Of a DNA stretch of 64,000 nucleotides, positions 44,604 through 54,754 are shown one piece after another. The DNA is from Temnothorax longispinosus (taxonomy: Eukaryota; Arthropoda; Insecta; Hymenoptera; Formicidae). The translations under genes were made by a program, and so were the position numbers. Location of the stretch: the NCBI RefSeq assembly GCF_030848805.1, contig NW_027270047.1, positions 248,001-312,000 of the forward strand, in the 5' to 3' direction. Within the stretch, counting starts at the first letter, position 1. The number at the start of each line of letters is the position of its first letter. The notes beneath the pieces were generated by a model. The model made no database searches. It was not told where the DNA came from and saw nothing but the letters and a program-made list of their open reading frames with translations.

Positions 44604-45171
44604 CCTTCTACTTACCTTGTCCTTCGGCGATGATCCAACGTTGGCCAGCGGCAGTCCGGTATGCGATGTAAAGCGAGGATCCGGGGAAGCAGAGCAGCAA
44701 CAGAGCAGCGATCCATCCGAGGCGGGAATCTGAAAGAAAAGAAGCGAATTAGTACGTAATTAAAACATAATTATCGGGACTTGTCCTTATCTGGTATGCG
44801 AGGTAAAGCGAGGATCCAGAGACGGATAACGGCAACGGCGATCCATCCCGGACGTCGATCTGCAACAAAACATAAAATAATTATCACATAATTATTTTAT
44901 AATTACTTACCTCTATCTGGTATGCGATGTAAAGCGAGGATCCAGGGATGAGAAGCAGCAACGGTGACCCAACAGGGACATCAGTCTGAAATAAAATTCA
45001 AATAATTAGGATATAATTAATTTATCCTTACTTACCTCTATCTGGTATGCGATGTAAAGCGAGGATCCAGGGATGAGAAGCAGCAACGGTGATCCATCAG
45101 GGACATCCTTCTGAAACAAATAATTCCTATTAGCGTCTTGCGAATAATCAGGGCGTTGATGCGAACTTACC
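44604..45171 (-). other. Array of four mini-exons, copy E
   Basis: Minus-strand segments are 45110-45036, 44985-44911, about 44859-44785 and 44729-44616. The first two are exactly 75 nt with TTTCAG or TTGCAG-like acceptors and GTAAGT donors. The third has lost its donor (GACAAG). The last ends with twin GTAAGT donors at 44615 and 44604. In one frame the 75-nt units read (D/V)GSPLLLLIPGSSLYIAYQ, 25 codons per exon. Units repeat every 125-130 bp including the intron. Confidence 0.7.
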
Positions 45172-45263
45172 TTCTCGGTAGTCTAAGGTAAAACCGAGTG
45201 GCGACCGTTGATAGGAATATTATCCGCCGGAATCGGGCTCAACACGTACCGTCCGGTCACAAC

Positions 45264-47160
45264 ATAACTTGCAATGATTTTTTGGCCATTTGTTGCTCTA
45301 CACCCTTTGGCCCATTGACTAGTTGCTTCAAAACAAAAATGTTACTTTCATACGGGAAAGCCGATGTCGCCCAAAGAGGTCCTGATTTTCTAACAGATTG
45401 AACGCAATGGAGAATAGAATGAACATTATATCGCATTGCAGTCGTCCCATACAAATTTTCAAAATCTGCTACGAACTTCAAGAGATCTACTTCGCACTGA
45501 TCCAGTTCAGAATGCGAGATTGAGGTCTTTTGTAAATATACATGCTTTTGACAAATAGTACGTAATGTTCGAGATTTTTCTTTGGCACTAAATCCATACA
45601 AACAGGTATAGAGTAATATAACAACCATGACTTCCAGTCTTTTGCTTTAAAATTACTATAATTAGTCATTGGTTGCGGCAACTTCCGCAAATCGCGAGGA
45701 GGTTGAATTCTACATAATCTTTCGTTAATGATTTTCCTTGCATCGCGACTTAGAATTTTTGTGAATAAATCCCATACGTGTTTGTTACGCCTAAAATGAC
45801 TGTATGCATGCAATCAAGTGGAAAACCCCACACCATATCAAAATTTGATAATGATGCAAGTACCGAATCTCCCTTCACTCCTCGACTTTGTAATCCAGTT
45901 TTAGCCGATACTTGCGTATCATATAAATGATTTTATGAGTTCTTAACTCGGATTCTTGGTACTTGAAAGGATACGCATAGCAGAAATATATAGCCCGGGA
46001 TGATAACAGTAGCTACATCCAAAATATCCATTATATTGTATTCTATTTTGAACTACTGGTCGAGCTACGGAGTCCATTGAACAACATAAAACAGTTGGCG
46101 TATATGAGGTACGAACATTATCAACCGTTATGCCAAGATCAACACCGTCTTCACATAATCGATTGATTTGTTTAATAAACTCCGTAATGTATGTATTCAT
46201 AAGTTGAGGAGTCGGCTCATGTTCAACAATCATGATACCTACCGTCAATACATATTTAAATCGCATTGTTGGCGGTAAATCATTGAAAATGAGTTGAAGA
46301 GGCCAAAAACTTCGTTTTGACTTATGAAATAACGGCGCTCCATCAGTATTAATATTGCATGTTAAAGAAGTGGGATAGTCCATAATCAATTCACGATATA
46401 ATTCTCCGTCGCTTATATCACTAATATCTCTACTTTCTGTGTTACGCGCCGAGCATTAATTTTTTCAATCAAAGCATTCTGAACATTTTTATCTTGCATA
46501 AGTAAATCTAATTGGTACCGTAAATCTATAGATAAAAACATATTTGTGCTTGACAAACTTATATTGTGTTTATGATTGCAAAACTCGCACAATATTTGAT
46601 TCGCGTCAAAATGTTTCTTTGTTGTGGAATATAATTTGCTGTAACAATTAGTGCAATAATAATGATAAGTTATTATATTATCCGGTGGGTCAATTTCCTT
46701 CGCGAATCTATGATTTGATATATTAATATTACGAAAAGCTGGTCCAGCACATATACGAAGAAGTTCCATTATGGATTTGCGCGCTTCATTTGACGCACGA
46801 TATCGCAAACAGTGCCCAGCTACCATCAAGACAACATCATCTACACTTAAACCCGCCGCCGGAAACATTATTGCACTACCTGTGCGTGTATGAAATTCTT
46901 CATTTCGCACGTCTAAATCATCTTCATTTTCTTCAATGTCATCAACACTCCCAGTGACGCTTCCTGCATCCGATGTGTTTTCATCAAATACCATTACCCA
47001 TTCTTGATCTTCAAATGAGATATTCTCTTGCACGCATTGTGCAGATTGTGGTATTGTATTTTCGTGACTAACACCAGCACTGCCATGACTTCTTGTTCAA
47101 ATATTCCAGCGTTGCAAAGCTGATTCGAACACGATGGTTCACAATCAGTAATCCCTACAA
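45264..47160 (-). pseudogene. CACTA/EnSpm (Tnp2-like) transposase remnant
   Basis: Minus-strand pieces in changing frames cover an acidic N-terminus (EWVMVFDENTSDAGS), a Cys-rich part (YYCTNCYSKLY ... CEFCNHKHN), a Tnp2-like core (CNINTDGAPLFHKSKRSFW and FGCSYCYHPG) and a DUF4218-like end (NVHSILHCVQSVRKSGPLW, SAFPYESN). Stops and frame shifts separate them, for example between 46389 and 46413 and around 45800-45943. The gene ends abruptly at 45264, where copy E starts. CACTA transposases cut at CACTR termini; no such termini were found here. Confidence 0.8.
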
Positions 47161-47759
47161 GGAACACAAGAGATTTATTATTACTCTTGAAAAGCCATTA
47201 ATATGATACACAAAGATATTGAAAAATTACTAAAATAAAGATATTATATGATTATGATACACAAAAGATATCGAAAATTATTCAAATAAAGATATATATT
47301 TAGATATATATTTTGTTGCAATACCATCAATTAAACAAGAAATAAATTAATACTTTTGTTTCCAAATTAATAAGATAATGATATTAATTTATTGTACCAT
47401 AATTGTACCAAAACGTATATATATTTCATTAAATTTTAAATAAATTTGTAGAGATCTCTAAAATTCGCAAGAACATGATTACGATAAACATCGTTCTAAA
47501 TTGATTGAAATTTATTTCATGTAAAATCCAAAATAAAGTATTTTTTATTTACCTAAAATCTTCTTTCTTTAATCTTTTTTCGCATTAGTTATAAAAAAAT
47601 TTAATTTTTGTTATAAGTGAAGAAGCTGTGAACTTTATAAATTACGTAGGCCTGCCAATATGATGGGCCTGAAAGATGTTTCAGATGTTGCAATGGTTTT
47701 CGAAGTATTTTTATTTGTTGAATTCAAATCCGCCCGCAAAAATTGTCAATCACGTTTTT
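47161..47759. other. AT-rich region, no gene seen
   Basis: Unstructured AT-rich sequence with imperfect short repeats of AAAGATAT and GATACACAAA near 47200-47330. Confidence 0.5.
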
Positions 47760-48425
47760 TTTTTTAGAAAAATGTGATTTTATGAGCTAAAACAGCGATT
47801 TTTGCAATATTAAGCCGTTACTGTAGCCGACTAATTAATCTCTTCAATATTTTCTTTGCGGTATCTTAAAGAGCTATCTTTTATTTTTATATAGCGTTCT
47901 TTATTTGCGTTTATTTTTTTCGTTGAACTGTAAAAGTTTTAAGAAGAAAACTTTTTAAAGTAAATCCTGTAATGTACACAGGAACTGGACTAGTGTTCAC
48001 ATAAGCTGTTTATATTTTAAGGGGTTTTTGAGGTGACTGATTTCGAATCTGCCATCAGATTTGCAAAATTAATTTGTTTAAACAATTGTTATAAATTATT
48101 TGTTTAAATAATTTGTTTAAACAAGTTATTGCAAAATTCAATTTTTTGAACCTGTACTTATATATAATTTTTTAATCATTTTTCCCTAGAACATAATTTT
48201 TGAGATTTTTTTTTTTAATTAAATTTTGCAATAAAACTTTCACAACCCGGCAAAAAAATTGTACGTAAATAAAGAAAAGTCGCTTTATAAAGATAAAAAA
48301 TAGCTCTTTAAGATACCGCACAAAAAATATTACAAAAATTAATTAGTCGACTACAATAACAATTTAAAATATGACAAAAATAACTGCTCATAAAACCCCT
48401 TTTTTAATTTTATGATAATACAAGA
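47760..48425. mobile_element. MITE-like element with ~170-bp diverged inverted repeats
   Basis: GATTTTATGAGC, GTAGCCGACTAATTAAT and GCGGTATCTTAAAGAGCTAT at 47775-47880 recur on the opposite strand at 48295-48400. The arms are perhaps 75-80 percent alike by eye. The centre contains the GGTTTTTGAGGT block also seen at 1903. No reading frame of note. Confidence 0.7.
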
Positions 48426-49060
48426 CTGTATCACATTCTGCACCTGGGAAATATTTATTATTACAAAAATATTTATAATTACAGCCCAAAGTATTACAAT
48501 TTTTTTAATTTATATACTTTTACACGCGATACATATACCGTAGTAAAGCAAAATTAATAAAATTCTTGTCATAATATTAGAGCTTGTGACCAAACTGTGA
48601 TACTAACTTTATATTATTAATATAAAAAAAAAATTTCATTGTCAAGACACAGCATAGAATTGAATATTAGAATCCTGGCTAAGGTATTATTTTTTCTCTA
48701 TAAAATTTCTTTACAGTTTTACGAGGGAAGGGGGAATATAGATGCTAGTTAGCATTAAAAATATTAAATGGCTTGTCAATTTAATTTCTGATATTACGTT
48801 CCGGCTTCATGTAAGGACTGTGTTTTAAGACCGACAATATGCGGCGCGCAGTTCGCGTGAGCTATGTTTCGTATATAAATTCACACAAATAATTATTAGG
48901 CACTAAAGAACCGCCGCAGATTTTCTGCAGACCGACATAGGCATTTCTATATATCCTTGTCTTGAATACTAGATATTGTCACTGAATTTGATTCTTATCC
49001 AGCATTGGCTTTAATAATATATATTTCCCTTGTTCCCAAATTGAAAATGTCATACTGTCC
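48426..49060. other. AT-rich region, no gene seen
   Basis: No repeat or reading frame could be assigned. Confidence 0.5.
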
Positions 49061-49064
49061 TATA

Positions 49065-49988
49065 CAGGGTGATTCAGAACAACCCCGCGTCCTTGTAAAG
49101 ACGTATTCTTGAAGTGATTTTAAGACAGTTTTTCCTGTACGAAAATTTTGTCCGAAGCTTACTTTTTGAATTACTGGAGAAAATATTTAGCGAATAACGG
49201 GGCGCGTACAGAAGGTAGGCAGGGGCGGCGCAACTCACCGTCCGACGCGGGCGTTAAGTAGGGCGCTCGCTGCGATCAGCTACACTCGCTGATCAAGAGA
49301 CACGGTAGCAATTATTGAGATTCGTATTCTTGGGTAAAGATACATAACAGTCTCGCGCCAAGTATAAGCGCATCGCGAGACTGTTATGTATCTTTACGCA
49401 AAAATACGAATCTCAATAATTGCTTATGCACATACACGGTCCCTCTCTCTCTCACTCACTCTTCGGTGTGGATTTGTCACATGAGAACGTGAGGTGCGAT
49501 CCACGATGAAATTATTCATCCGTCAAGCTACAGCAGTATGAAGACATCGAATCTCTACAAGGTAAGTGAGTGAGTGACTGAGTGAGTGAGTGAGTGAGAG
49601 AGAGAGGGACCGTGTATGTGCATAAGCAATTATTGAGATTCGTATTTTTGCGTAAAGATACATAACAGTCTCGCGATGCGCTTATACTTGGCGCGAGACT
49701 GTTATGTATCTTTACCCAAGAATACGAATCTCAATAATTGCTACCGTGTCTCTTGATCAGCGAGTGTAGCTGATCGCAGCGAGCGCCCTACTTAACGCCC
49801 GCGTCGGACGGTGAGTTGAGCGCGCCGCCCCTGCCTACCTTCTGTACGCGCCCCGTTATTCGCTAAATATTTTCTCCAGTAATTCAAAAAGTAAGCTTCG
49901 GACAAAATTTTCGTACAGGAAAAATTGTCTTAAAATCACTTCAAGAATACGTCTTTACAAGGACGCGGGGTTGTTCTGAATCACCCTG
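49065..49988. mobile_element. Foldback element with ~400-bp nearly identical arms
   Basis: CAGGGTGATTCAGAACAACC at 49065 is mirrored by its complement ending at 49988; TATA flanks both ends. The arms (49065-49461 and 49589-49988) match almost perfectly. I saw one substitution (GACAGTTTT against GACAATTTT) and one 4-bp indel near 49228. Each arm carries an internal 116-bp palindrome (49308-49423 and its mirror). The ~127-bp centre has GTGAG repeats and no gene. Confidence 0.93.
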
Positions 49989-50061
49989 TATATATATCTT
50001 TTTCTTTCCATGTTGTATTCAGTGTTTCAATATTCACTGCAATTCAATGCCACAAAAAAAT

Positions 50062-50561
50062 NNNNNNNNNNNNNNNNNNNNNNNNNNNNNNNNNNNNNNN
50101 NNNNNNNNNNNNNNNNNNNNNNNNNNNNNNNNNNNNNNNNNNNNNNNNNNNNNNNNNNNNNNNNNNNNNNNNNNNNNNNNNNNNNNNNNNNNNNNNNNNN
50201 NNNNNNNNNNNNNNNNNNNNNNNNNNNNNNNNNNNNNNNNNNNNNNNNNNNNNNNNNNNNNNNNNNNNNNNNNNNNNNNNNNNNNNNNNNNNNNNNNNNN
50301 NNNNNNNNNNNNNNNNNNNNNNNNNNNNNNNNNNNNNNNNNNNNNNNNNNNNNNNNNNNNNNNNNNNNNNNNNNNNNNNNNNNNNNNNNNNNNNNNNNNN
50401 NNNNNNNNNNNNNNNNNNNNNNNNNNNNNNNNNNNNNNNNNNNNNNNNNNNNNNNNNNNNNNNNNNNNNNNNNNNNNNNNNNNNNNNNNNNNNNNNNNNN
50501 NNNNNNNNNNNNNNNNNNNNNNNNNNNNNNNNNNNNNNNNNNNNNNNNNNNNNNNNNNNNN
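50062..50561. other. Assembly gap, 500 N
   Basis: Exactly 500 Ns, beside a long tetranucleotide repeat that probably caused the break. Confidence 0.99.
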
Positions 50562-50831
<270 letters not shown>

Positions 50832-51007
50832 ATGTAAACTATGTCCATACCTTAAGTATGGTATCTGAAATAATATTATTACATTTCGACGTTTTTCATA
50901 TGATTTATTGCCTGTAAATAATTAAGAATTAATTCTCGCGATTCGTCGAAAAAATTCACATTTCTCCATTGCCTCACGGTCCAGGTTAATGCTAATGTCG
51001 GCGGTAA

Positions 51008-51690
51008 ATGTCATTTTTCAAGAAAAAAGGGTTAACTTTAACATTGTGTAAATCGGTAAAAAAAAATCGTAGGAAAATTTAAAAAAAGCATTTTGTAGGT
51101 AAAATGTTACAGTTTGTGGTATTTGTATTAAATCTTGTGAAAAAAATTTTTTTTTATCAAACTGCGGAGTGTTAAAAATGTGTAATTTTAAGGAATAAAT
51201 CAACATTTTTAATTTTAGCACCAAACAAAAAAGACAAAAATTTTTTATAGTTACCGATACCACGTTAAAGCTGACATTTTGAGCTTTAAAATGCTTTTTT
51301 TTGTTTGTTCTACGATGATTTTTTATCGAGTTACGTCATTTTTTCTAAAAAAAATACAGGATTTGCTTCAAAGTCGTGTAAATCGGTCAAAAAAAAAACG
51401 TGGGAAAATTAAAAAAAAAAGCATTTTGTAGGTAAAATTATGTAGTTTATGAAACGTTAATTGAATTTTTTGAAAAAAAATTTTTTAATTGAGTTTTAAT
51501 TAGTCAAACATAAGTTAATTTTAAGGAACAAAACAATGTATTCTTTTTAAGGCGTACAACAGAGAAAATAAAAAAATTTTAAAAATCCAATGAAAGTACG
51601 TTAAAGTTGAAACTTCAAGCTTCAAAATGTTTTTTTAGATTTTTTTACGATAATTTTTTGCCGACTTACAACAGTTTGAAAATAGCCTAA
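51008..51690. repeat. Two diverged ~330-bp AT-rich direct repeats
   Basis: GTGTAAATCGGT occurs at 51046 and 51376, each followed by CGTRGGAAAATT, AAGCATTTTGTAGGTAAAAT, an A/T run and TTTTTTACGATNATTTTTT. The two units differ by many substitutions. Confidence 0.8.
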
Positions 51691-51865
51691 TTTTTAGGGT
51701 TCATAAAGTGTTCTCTATTTTTTTGTACAAGATATATTTTTTTATACTTTCTGTACATACACATAATGCAGTCACAACATTTATCTTGTTATTTCTGTTG
51801 TTTTTTTACTATGTCAACCATTTATAAAAAATTCAGATATATTTGAAAGATTACGAAATTTAGTT

Positions 51866-52166
51866 CTGATTCAGATGAACTCTCATAATCATCTTCAAAA
51901 TAATTATTTAAATAATCTGCAGGTAAATGTATTATTGGTTGATATACAGCAAACCCAAAGTACCATGGAATGGACGCAATTATAGATGCAATTATTGGTC
52001 ACACATGTGGCTACAAAGTAGGAAAACGAGTTGTTGGTTGCTGCTCTCACGTCGCAACAATTTGATGGTACATTGGGTTTGCACATCAACCAACAATACA
52101 TTTACCTACAAATTATTTAAATATATAATTATTTTGAAGATAATTATGATGGTTTATCTAAATCAG
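51866..52166. mobile_element. ~300-bp MITE with ~115-bp inverted repeats
   Basis: Left-arm blocks ATCTTCAAAATAATTATTTA and AGGTAAATGTATTATTGGTT pair with right-arm sequence ending at about 52166. The inner pair is CAAACCCAAAGTACCAT. The centre has no gene. Confidence 0.8.
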
Positions 52167-52337
52167 ATTGTGTGTGTGTGTGTGTTTGTGCTATTTAAAA
52201 TTTCGAGGTCTAGCAGCGCCAAGTTTTTTTACAAAAAAAATTTATGTATTTTAATAAAATATTTTTATTTTGTACTGTTACCTTTGTAATTTTTTGTGAT
52301 TAAATCTTTTATTCTATTGAAAAATACATATATAAAC

Positions 52338-52660
52338 TGTTGCAAACCGGAGCCGTGTCGGCTCCGTGTCCGCTCGCGGTGCCCGCTCCTGTTGCAGCAC
52401 GCGGTACTCACGTGTTCGCCTCGGCCCTCTCCCCGGACCGGGTGGATCGAGTAGCTTGGCCCGGAAAAAGGGGAATGAACGAACCGTGAGTGCGAAGTCA
52501 GTCGTTCGTAGCAGCATTTTTCGGAAAGTACGGTTCGGAGTTATCGCGTTGTAAAACCAGTGATCAGCCGCGCCCCTCGTCTACACGCTACTTGTACTAT
52601 ACTCTTCTCAAAATAAAGTGTAAGCCGCTGTCGGATATAAGATCGGCAAGGCGAGAAACA
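52338..52660 (+). repeat. 5' LTR of BEL element 2
   Basis: It begins TGTTGCAAACCGG and ends GAAACA, just before the primer-binding-like block. AATAAA at 52612-52617 is the likely polyadenylation signal. Confidence 0.92.
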
Positions 52661-52663
52661 TAT

Positions 52664-52684
52664 TTTGGTCCTTCGAGCCGGATC
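52664..52684 (+). other. Primer-binding-site-like block, BEL element 2
   Basis: TTGGTCCTTCGAGCCGGAT follows the 5' LTR directly and is shared with BEL element 1 (22707). Confidence 0.75.
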
Positions 52685-52889
52685 CCGGATCCTTGATCGT
52701 GGTGTGAGACGGGCGCGAGGAAACTTCGCGAACTTTCGCTGCCGCGTGGCAACGCTCGAGCCGGCGTCGGTCGACGGTGGACGTCTCGGAGTGCCGAAGG
52801 GGCGACTCGTGGACAGAAGTAGGGAGACAGTGGAGTGTCGGCCGTACGGAAAGGGTTGCAGGATAAATCGCGGCTACGCGAGATCTCCC

Positions 52890-53345
52890 CGCTCACCGCG
52901 CGGCACCGCGCCTACGTACTCCGTTGCCCCACTCACCGCGCACTGCCGCGCCTACGTACTCCGTTGCTCCGCTCACCGCGCACTGCCGCGCCTACGTACT
53001 CCGTTGCTCGCTCACCGCGCACCACCGCGCACCACCGCGCCTACGTGCTCCGTTGCTCCGCTCACTGCGCACCACCGCGCCTACGTGCTCCGTTGCTCCG
53101 CTTACCGCGCACCACCGCGCCTACGTGCTCCGTTGCTCCGCTCACCGCGCGGCACCGCGCCTACGTGCTCCGTTGCTCCGCTCACCGCGCACCACCGCGC
53201 CTACGTGCTCCGACGCCCCGCTCACCGCGCGGCACCGCGCCTACGTGCTCTGTCGCTCCGCTCACCGCGCGGCACCGCGCCTACGTGCTCTGTCGCTCCG
53301 CTCACTGCGCGGCACCGCGCCCACGTGCTACGCGCTCCGCGCAGC
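52890..53345. repeat. 40-bp minisatellite in the BEL 2 leader
   Basis: CGCTCACCGCGC, CACCGCGCCTACGT and CTCCGTTG recur every 40 bp, for example at 52931, 52971, 53061, 53101, 53141, 53181, 53221, 53261 and 53301. It has about eleven units with few differences. Because 40 is not a multiple of three, all frames give the same style of peptide; none is likely to be real. Confidence 0.9.
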
Positions 53346-53419
53346 TCGTCTCTCGTGTCGTACAGGGGCACATCTCTCGTTGATCTACGATAACGTCGGT
53401 CCAGAAATCGGACCAGAAG

Positions 53420-54754
53420 ATGCACCCTGCTCTCAGGAAGCAGTTGGCGACTAAGGGCTACATCGATCGCTTTTGGGAGAACTTGATTAAAGTCGGAAAG
53501 GACAAGATCACGCAATCCTACCTGAAGGCTCGCCTCTCGCTGCTCGAGGACTACTGGCACCGCTTTGAAAACGAGCACTCCTCCTCGAGCTCGACGACGC
53601 GGCCACCGCGGACTACATGTCCAAGGACTTGTACACCGCTACAGAGGACAACTATATCGCCACCAAGACGAAGATCACCAACCTGTTGAGGGATGAGGGG
53701 GCGTCTAGAGCCGACACCTCGGCTGTCTTTATGAAGCAAATTTAGTTGCCGAAGATAAGTTTGCCAACGTTCTCAGGGGAGCAACTAACGTGGGAGAGTT
53801 TCCGCGACCTGTTCAGGTCTCTCGTCCACGAAGTGCCAGATCTGGCCCCCGTTCAAAAACTGCAATACCTTAAGGCCAGCTTAACCGGCGAGGCGGCTGC
53901 CGTTATGGAGCCAACATGGAGCTGACGGACAGGGGATACGAGACGGCGTGGTCGGAGCTGATCTCGCGCTACGACAACCGGAGAGTTCTCCTGTCTACGC
54001 ACATGCGTGTCTTCCTTCCAGCCCCGCCATGGCGGGACCATCGTCGGCGGATCTGAAGCAAATTATCAGTGTCGCGCTACAAGCGAGGCGTTCCTTTGAG
54101 TCGCTAGGCCGACCCGTGGCGCACTGGGACGACTGGTTTGTCCACGTGATTGTGAAGAAACTCGATTTTCAATCGCGTCTCTTCTGGGAGGCGTCGCTGC
54201 CAACCAGCTCGGAGTTCCCTATCTTCCGCCAGCTGCAAGACTTCTTGCAGACCCGGGTCAGAGCCTTGGACGCCGCGAACCCCAAGGGTTCCGCCGCCCC
54301 TGCCACGACTGCGGCAAAACAGGATCGCAAGGCCAAGGTGAATGCCCTAACGGCGTCGGCTCCTGGAACCGCAGGATCGAATAGACGGTGCTCTCTCTGC
54401 CAAGGCAACCATCTCTTTGGCTACTGCCCGCGATTCAAAGAGATGCCGGTGCCTCAACGCCGGAAGTGCGTGAAGAAGCAGGGAGCCTGCTTCAACTGCC
54501 TCAGAACGAAACACTTAGTTTCAAGTTGCCTTTCTGCCGTGCGATGCCTTCGCTGCCAAGAAAAGCATCACACTCTGCTGCATTTGACAGACGCCTCAGT
54601 GACCGCGGAGCTCGCTGAGAAGGGAGCCTTGGACCCCGCCGTGTCGGCTAAGGAAGCCCCGACCAGCGCTGCGGTGGCTACTAACGTCGCCGCGCTTGCT
54701 GCCGCTTCGGGCCGCTCGGTCTTGCTGGCTACGCTCAGGCAACCTTCAAAATAA
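53420..54754 (+). pseudogene. BEL/Pao gag, element 2, frameshifted
   Basis: The ATG at 53420 opens a helical N-terminal region typical of BEL gag, with a frame change near 53580 and a TAG near 53742. The central DUF1759-like region (LPTFSGEQLTW, KLQYLKASL) follows. After another frame change near 53920 comes a long open part, with WFVHVIVKKLD and three Cys-His knuckles (CSLCQGNHLFGYCPRF, CFNCLRTKHLVSSC, CLRCQEKHHTLLH) at about 54390-54590. It would package RNA in cytoplasmic particles. It is broken by at least two frame changes and a stop. Confidence 0.88.

Larger units (their letters stand above)
42600..45263 (-). repeat. Composite mini-exon repeat, copy E (inverted)
   Basis: Read on the minus strand, the head GTTGTGACCGGACGGTACG (45263-45245) leads to a leader ending CCGAGAAG at 45171. 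Four mini-exons, the CGAGAGACTGCCTCGAG signature (near 43945), GTGGAAATTTCCAC (near 43760) and a ~99-bp minisatellite follow. The head interrupts a CACTA-like transposase. This copy is opposite in direction to copies A, B, C, D and F. The low-coordinate limit is approximate. Confidence 0.75.

Noticed and set aside
52665..53454. Three overlapping open frames rich in Arg/Ala/Pro/Leu
   Set aside because: They come from the 40-bp minisatellite in the BEL leader, whose period rotates through all frames.
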